DNA from: an uncultured Flavobacteriales bacterium
GTDB lineage: Bacteria; Bacteroidota; Bacteroidia; Palsa-965
NCBI GenBank assembly: GCA_937974275.1
Contig: CALJIF010000101.1
Span: 1 to 10,684 of the forward strand
Length of the DNA stretch: 10,684 nucleotides
Direction of reading: 5' to 3'
The first letter of the stretch is position 1; every line of letters begins with the position of its first letter. The notes below the pieces were generated by a model that searched no databases, was not told where the DNA came from, and saw nothing but the letters and a program-made list of their open reading frames with translations. A program made the translations under genes and the position numbers. This document shows, one piece after another, positions 6,903 to 10,684 of the stretch.

Positions 6903-7949
6903 TTGAGCAAATTTTCCCGACTCGAAATTCAGACCATTGCTGCGGCAGGCTTTCTAGGCATTGTTGCAGCCGGTTGTGATTTATTATTATCCCATTTCAC
7001 CAACTGGGGGATTCTTGGCGTAGCCATTGTTACGGCAGCAACTACCGTCATTACTGCGTTAATTCTTATTCGTTTCGTCATTCGTCGTTTTGCGCTTTCA
7101 CGCATCAATGCGCTTTATAGAACTATCTACAATATCCGTCAACTGGAAGATATCACCGTTAACCACTCCGGAAATACGGATGAATTGCTGAATCAAATTC
7201 AAAAAGAAGTTACGGATTGGGCAAAAACACGAACATCCGAAATTGAAGACTTGCGCAAGCTGGAAGTGTATCGAAAAGAATTTTTGAGCAACGTTTCGCA
7301 TGAATTGAAAACTCCCATCTTCAATATTCAAGGATATGTTACTACGTTGTTAGAAGGTGGTATGGAAGACCCGACGATCAACCGCAAATATTTGGAACGA
7401 ACTGAAAAAAGTGTGGAGCGAATGATTCACATTATTCAGGATTTGGAGTCGATTTCGCGTATTGAAAGTGGGGAGTTGGTTTTGGATAAAGAAAATTTCG
7501 ACATCGCAGACTTGGCAAAAGATATCATTGAAGCGCAGGAAATGAAGGCGGGGAAAAAGAGTATCAAAATAAAAGTCCGCGAATCCGCACGTTCTCCACG
7601 TGTTAATGCCGACAAAGAACGGATACGACAAGTATTGACGAACCTCATCGTCAACTCCATCAAATACGGGAAAGAAAACGGCAGCACGGAAATTTCATTT
7701 CAAGATGTGGAAGACCGCATTCTCATTGAAGTTTCGGATGATGGTATCGGTATTGCTCCGGAACATTTACCGCGACTCTTCGAACGATTCTATCGAGTGG
7801 ATAAAGGTCGTTCGCGGGACCAAGGCGGCACAGGACTTGGGCTGGCTATCGTAAAACATATTCTCGAAGCACACGGACAAAGCATTAATGTGCGCAGTAA
7901 AGAAGGCGCCGGATCTACATTTTCATTCACGCTCAACAAAGCCAAATAG
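6903..7949 (+). CDS. Membrane sensor histidine kinase (PhoR-like, minimal sensor)
   Basis: 348 aa with a TTG start. A stop codon lies two codons upstream in the same frame and no ATG precedes the membrane segments, so TTG is the only workable start. Two membrane helices (about 10-30 and 35-58) are joined by only about five residues, so there is practically no periplasmic domain. A linker of about 60 residues leads to the dimerisation/phospho-acceptor helix, with His133 in FLSNVSHELKTPI (127-139). The ATPase domain shows the N box NLIVNSIKYGK (247-257), G1 DDGIGI (279-284), F box ERFYRVD (294-300) and G2 GGTGLGLAI (308-316), so all catalytic elements are present. E. coli PhoR also has a very short periplasmic loop and takes its signal from membrane transporter partners, but it has a PAS domain that I do not see here. 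It forms an operon with the regulator 40 bases upstream and presumably phosphorylates Asp55. Confidence 0.92.
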   Translation: MSKFSRLEIQTIAAAGFLGIVAAGCDLLLSHFTNWGILGVAIVTAATTVITALILIRFVIRRFALSRINALYRTIYNIRQLEDITVNHSGNTDELLNQIQKEVTDWAKTRTSEIEDLRKLEVYRKEFLSNVSHELKTPIFNIQGYVTTLLEGGMEDPTINRKYLERTEKSVERMIHIIQDLESISRIESGELVLDKENFDIADLAKDIIEAQEMKAGKKSIKIKVRESARSPRVNADKERIRQVLTNLIVNSIKYGKENGSTEISFQDVEDRILIEVSDDGIGIAPEHLPRLFERFYRVDKGRSRDQGGTGLGLAIVKHILEAHGQSINVRSKEGAGSTFSFTLNKAK

Positions 7950-8013
7950 CAATCTGATTTTGACCAAAAAGTGAAGGTTTCCGCTTCAAAAATCCTTTGC
8001 TTACTTTTAGGTC

Positions 8014-9285
8014 ATGAAAAAATTGTTACTCCTTTCTACTTTGGCGTTATCCCACTGGGCTTTCGCGCAAGCTCCCGAGAAATGTGGCAGTATGCAGGCT
8101 CATCAGCACCAACTGCAACATCCTGTTTACGGACCTAAAACCGCTGCTGTTCAAGGCGCTGCTAACCAATGGCTCGCCAACAATCCGCAGGCAGCAAGCA
8201 ATCGCAGTATTGTTACAATTCCTGTAGTGGTGCACGTGGTGTATAAAAATGCCACCCAGAACATCACAGATCAGCAGGTGTATTCACAAATTGCAGTGCT
8301 CAATCAGGATTTTCGCCGATTGAATGCCGATACCGCAAACACGCCTGCAGTATTTGATTCTATCGCAGCCGACATGGGCATTGAGTTTTGTCTTGCGACA
8401 ACAGATCCTAACGGAAATCCAACCAATGGCATCACGCGCACTTCTACAACAGGTGGTCAGCTATTCGGATTTTTCGGACCATTCGATGATGTAAAAGCGT
8501 CTTCAACCGGAGGCATTGATCCATGGCCAACTGATAAATACTTCAACATTTGGGTATGCGAATTATTTCCGGGATTATTGGGTTATGCCCAGTTTCCCGG
8601 CGGTGATCCGGCTACCGATGGCGTTGTTATTACTTATAATGCATTCGGAACAATCGGAACCGTTCAGGCACCCGCATTATTGGGGCGCACTACCTCGCAC
8701 GAAGTTGGTCACTGGCTTGGATTGTATCATATTTGGGGTGACGATCAGGATTGCACTACAGGTAGCGATTCCATTCCCGATACCCCTAATGCAGCTGCTG
8801 CTTCTCAAAGCGATTGCAACGTTACACTTAATAGTTGTAACAACGAAGATCCATATTGGGGAACTCTTGATCCGCCGGACATGGTGCAGAACTACATGGA
8901 TTATTCCAACGATTCTTGCATGAACATGTTCACCTTGGGACAAAAGGTACGCGCACAAAGCTTTTTAGCGACAGACACATTGCGCATTGCATTATTGAGT
9001 TCAAACGTTGGATGTAATCCTTTAGGGATTGTAAATACAACTATTGACAAATACTTCTCCTTCTACCCGAATCCTTCCGATGGAATGATCAACGTGAGTT
9101 ACTTCGGAAATTTGTCAGGCCTTATTCAATACGATATTTATAGTATTACCGGACAATGGGTAAAAGGATTTACTGCAGGACCCGGAAACACACAATTAAA
9201 CCTGGAAGATTTACAACCCGGCGTTTATACGATTCGCATTACCAACAATAACGAAAGCGGAGTGCAACGCATCGTCATTCAATAA
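8014..9285 (+). CDS. Secreted M43-type (pappalysin-like) zinc metalloprotease with T9SS sorting domain
   Basis: 423 aa. The signal peptide spans 1-19 (MKKLLLLSTLAL, cut after FAQ). A propeptide-like region is followed by the catalytic domain from about 65 (TIPVVVHVVY). HEVGHWLGLYH (229-239) is the HExxHxxGxxH zinc site, with His229, His233 and His239 as ligands and Glu230 as the base. The Met-turn is around NYMDYSNDSCMNMF (293-306, Met295). Cys247, 268, 275 and 302 probably form disulfides, as in M43 enzymes. The C-terminal 80 residues are a T9SS sorting domain (FYPNPSDG at 350-357, PGVYTIRI at 402-409), so the enzyme is predicted to be exported by T9SS and to act outside the cell. The gene follows the kinase by 64 bases without a clear terminator between them, so some read-through is possible. 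I see no specific functional link to the two-component system. Substrate unknown. Confidence 0.93.
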   Translation: MKKLLLLSTLALSHWAFAQAPEKCGSMQAHQHQLQHPVYGPKTAAVQGAANQWLANNPQAASNRSIVTIPVVVHVVYKNATQNITDQQVYSQIAVLNQDFRRLNADTANTPAVFDSIAADMGIEFCLATTDPNGNPTNGITRTSTTGGQLFGFFGPFDDVKASSTGGIDPWPTDKYFNIWVCELFPGLLGYAQFPGGDPATDGVVITYNAFGTIGTVQAPALLGRTTSHEVGHWLGLYHIWGDDQDCTTGSDSIPDTPNAAAASQSDCNVTLNSCNNEDPYWGTLDPPDMVQNYMDYSNDSCMNMFTLGQKVRAQSFLATDTLRIALLSSNVGCNPLGIVNTTIDKYFSFYPNPSDGMINVSYFGNLSGLIQYDIYSITGQWVKGFTAGPGNTQLNLEDLQPGVYTIRITNNNESGVQRIVIQ

Positions 9286-9301
9286 AGTAACCGCGATTAC
9301 T

Positions 9302-9334
9302 AAAAAAGGTCAACAGTTTATGTTGGCCTTTTTT
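9302..9334. terminator. Bidirectional terminator shared by the protease and glycosyltransferase genes
   Basis: The left arm AAAAAAGGTCAACA (9302-9315) pairs with the right arm TGTTGGCCTTTTTT (9321-9334) around the loop GTTTA, with one G-T wobble. Each strand ends in a run of six T. It begins 17 bases after the protease stop. The glycosyltransferase stop codon (TAA on the minus strand, 9318-9320) lies inside the loop, so the hairpin overlaps the last codons of that gene. Confidence 0.9.
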
Positions 9335-10397
9335 GTTGCAACAAAACGGGCAAGGCGTACAATGCACTTTCCAAAAGCGATTCATCATTGGTTAAATGCA
9401 GCGGAGCAATTTCTCCCGGAAACTTCAAGGCATGACCCAAACTCCCGGAAGATCCATCCATGATGTTGATTCCTTTCGTTTTCAAATAACGACCCAAATA
9501 TTCCTGCTCTGTTTGTCCCGGCGTGGGAATTCCGATAAACGATTTCCTGAACTGCGCTACATCACACAAAGTAGAATAACCGGTTCTGGAGATAATCACC
9601 TTCGCGTCGCTGATGAGTTGACTTAACAATTCATCATCTGCATAATTGTAAACAGTAACATTTCCAACCTGCTGCCTTTCTTGCGACAATTCACTTTTTC
9701 CCAAAACCATCACGTGTTCGCCCGGACAAGCTCGCAACTCATTTACTACATATTGTTCCAACTGCGAACGCATCGGTTCCGGGCCTGAACAAATCGTTAA
9801 TGTGTCTATTAGTTCATTCGCAGCTACAGGTTTTAAGCGCGTTTGTGGACCGATATACTTCACGTTCTTAACGCGTGAGTCATGGCCTAACTCGCCGGAA
9901 AGATTGTCTTCCCCGGGCAAATCCGGAACCCAAACAGCATCAAACTTATTCATGACAGCACGATGCCAACACGATGGTAAACTACTTCCAAGCGCGCTCT
10001 TCACCTGAAGTTGATGCGTGATATAAACCGACGGAACTTGTTTGGAATAAAAACCGAAGCGGTTGTCCGAGATCACACAATGAATTCCCATTTGTCGCAA
10101 AACGGATTCAACGTGCTCCTGCTCGTTTTGTATTTGCCTTAATAATTGGGGAAGTTGAGTGAATAACGACCAACTCAAATAAGCATGTTCGGGAAAGCGT
10201 ATCGTGTATTCGGGAATATCCGAAAAAACTGCATCCTTAAATTCCAATTCCCACAACTTTCGGGCACGTCCTTCTGCTGCCAAAATTACTTCGGCTCCGT
10301 GCTCCTGCAACTTACGAATCACAGGCACACTGCGGGACGCGTGACCTAATCCCCAGTTAAGGGCTCCGTACAATATGCGCTTTCCGGACAGGTGCAT
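9318..10397 (-). CDS. MurG-like (GT-B fold) glycosyltransferase family protein
   Basis: 359 aa. The N-terminal Rossmann half opens with RILYGALNWGLGHASR (7-22), the Gly-rich GxGH loop of MurG/GT28-like enzymes. DNRFGF (111-116) follows, then VYITHQL (124-130). The C-terminal half carries IGPQTR (182-187), an ISRTGYSTLCD donor-binding region (269-279) and the PTPGQTEQEYLG loop (291-302), the nucleotide-sugar-binding signature of this group. No signal peptide or membrane helix is visible, so it is probably cytoplasmic or peripheral on the inner membrane, transferring a sugar to a lipid or envelope precursor. It is not MurG itself: the motifs and length are those of an uncharacterised paralogous family common in Bacteroidota. 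It is divergent from trmB with only 59 bases between starts. Donor and acceptor unknown. The ATG at 10397 is the natural start because the GxGH loop begins within a dozen residues. Confidence 0.82.
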   Translation of the reverse strand: MHLSGKRILYGALNWGLGHASRSVPVIRKLQEHGAEVILAAEGRARKLWELEFKDAVFSDIPEYTIRFPEHAYLSWSLFTQLPQLLRQIQNEQEHVESVLRQMGIHCVISDNRFGFYSKQVPSVYITHQLQVKSALGSSLPSCWHRAVMNKFDAVWVPDLPGEDNLSGELGHDSRVKNVKYIGPQTRLKPVAANELIDTLTICSGPEPMRSQLEQYVVNELRACPGEHVMVLGKSELSQERQQVGNVTVYNYADDELLSQLISDAKVIISRTGYSTLCDVAQFRKSFIGIPTPGQTEQEYLGRYLKTKGINIMDGSSGSLGHALKFPGEIAPLHLTNDESLLESALYALPVLLQQKRPT

Positions 10398-10441
10398 ACC
10401 TCAAATATCGCTTTTCATTCCCTTCTCTGCGCTTCAACTTG

Positions 10442-10449
10442 TATTTTTG
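10442..10449 (+). promoter_or_regulatory. Predicted -7 box of trmB
   Basis: TATTTTTG is a perfect TAnnTTTG match ending 7 bases before the ATG at 10457, which would give a very short leader or a nearly leaderless mRNA. No TTG is visible at the usual -33 distance. The intergenic space is only 59 bases and shared with the divergent glycosyltransferase gene, whose best -7 candidate (GATATTTG, minus strand, 10402-10409) is weaker. Confidence 0.4.
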
Positions 10450-10456
10450 CCGCGTC

Positions 10457-10684
10457 ATGAGAACAAATAAACTGGAACGTTTCGCTTTAATGCGCGAAAT
10501 GCCGCACGTGCTTCATTTCGGGTTCCGCGATTTACAATCCGGCTTTCATCCGCTACGAGGCAGATGGGGTAAGGATCATTTTAAAAATGATCATCCCATT
10601 ATTCTGGAATTGGGATGCGGAAAAGGCGAATACACTGTTGGACTTGCACAGCGTTATCCGGATAATAACTTTATCGGTTTGGAT
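10457..10684 (+). CDS. trmB: tRNA (guanine-N7-)-methyltransferase TrmB, N-terminal part (cut by window edge)
   Basis: 76 codons are visible, and the frame stays open to the window edge. The protein starts MRTNKLERFA, followed by HPLRGRWGKDHF and the AdoMet-binding motif I ELGCGKGEYTVGLA (51-64), then NFIGLD (71-76), which in TrmB continues into the acidic AdoMet ribose-binding segment. TrmB makes m7G46 in the variable loop of tRNAs. The KNDHPIILELGCGKGEYTVGLA stretch is highly typical of Bacteroidota TrmB. A housekeeping gene, probably unrelated to the surface module to its left. Confidence 0.9.
   Translation, partial: MRTNKLERFALMREMPHVLHFGFRDLQSGFHPLRGRWGKDHFKNDHPIILELGCGKGEYTVGLAQRYPDNNFIGLD

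Noticed and set aside
6185..7949. The regulator/kinase pair as PorX/PorY, the T9SS regulators
   Set aside because: PorX carries a PglZ-type effector domain; this regulator has a winged-helix DNA-binding domain of the OmpR/PhoB type. Nearby T9SS substrates do not make it a T9SS regulator.
7972..7988. Hairpin TGAAG / CTTCA after the kinase gene as a terminator
   Set aside because: Only a 5-bp stem with a 7-base loop, and it is followed by a run of A, not T, on the coding strand.

Overview
The window comes from a member of the Bacteroidota, probably a Flavobacteriales- or Chitinophagales-like lineage. Two proteins carry type IX secretion (T9SS) C-terminal sorting domains, a feature confined to this phylum and close relatives. 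The TonB-dependent receptor has an N-terminal carboxypeptidase-regulatory-like domain. Several start regions show the Bacteroidota -7 box TAnnTTTG and lack a strong Shine-Dalgarno. Genes are intact. I see no mobile element, CRISPR array, tRNA or rRNA.

Layout, left to right. Bases 1-59 look like the last codons of a rightward gene, followed by a strong bidirectional hairpin terminator (82-110). Leftward genes then fill 142-6002: a 929-aa secreted protein (novel-looking N-terminal domain, four Cys-containing Ig-like repeats, one PKD domain, T9SS sorting domain), preceded in transcription order by a ~970-aa TonB-dependent outer-membrane receptor with its own terminator (3041-3068). Divergent from the receptor, across about 180 bp, runs an OmpR/PhoB-family response regulator (6185-6862) and a membrane histidine kinase (6903-7949) that starts with TTG. 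A secreted M43-type zinc metalloprotease with a T9SS domain follows (8014-9285). It converges on a MurG-like glycosyltransferase gene (9318-10397, leftward) at a shared bidirectional terminator. The start of trmB (10457 onward) is cut by the window edge.

Working hypothesis: receptor, secreted protein and two-component system form one regulated surface module. The kinase has almost no periplasmic domain, and the regulator is PhoB-like, so the input may be phosphate or cell-envelope state. The main sequence evidence is a 16-bp element, TTCATRTTGGCGTRAT (14 of 16 identical), on the same strand upstream of both the receptor and the secreted-protein gene and almost absent elsewhere in the window. 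In the secreted-protein gene it overlaps the -33 position of a good Bacteroidota promoter. The metalloprotease, glycosyltransferase and trmB look like unrelated neighbours. Function, ligand and regulator binding are inferred, not shown.
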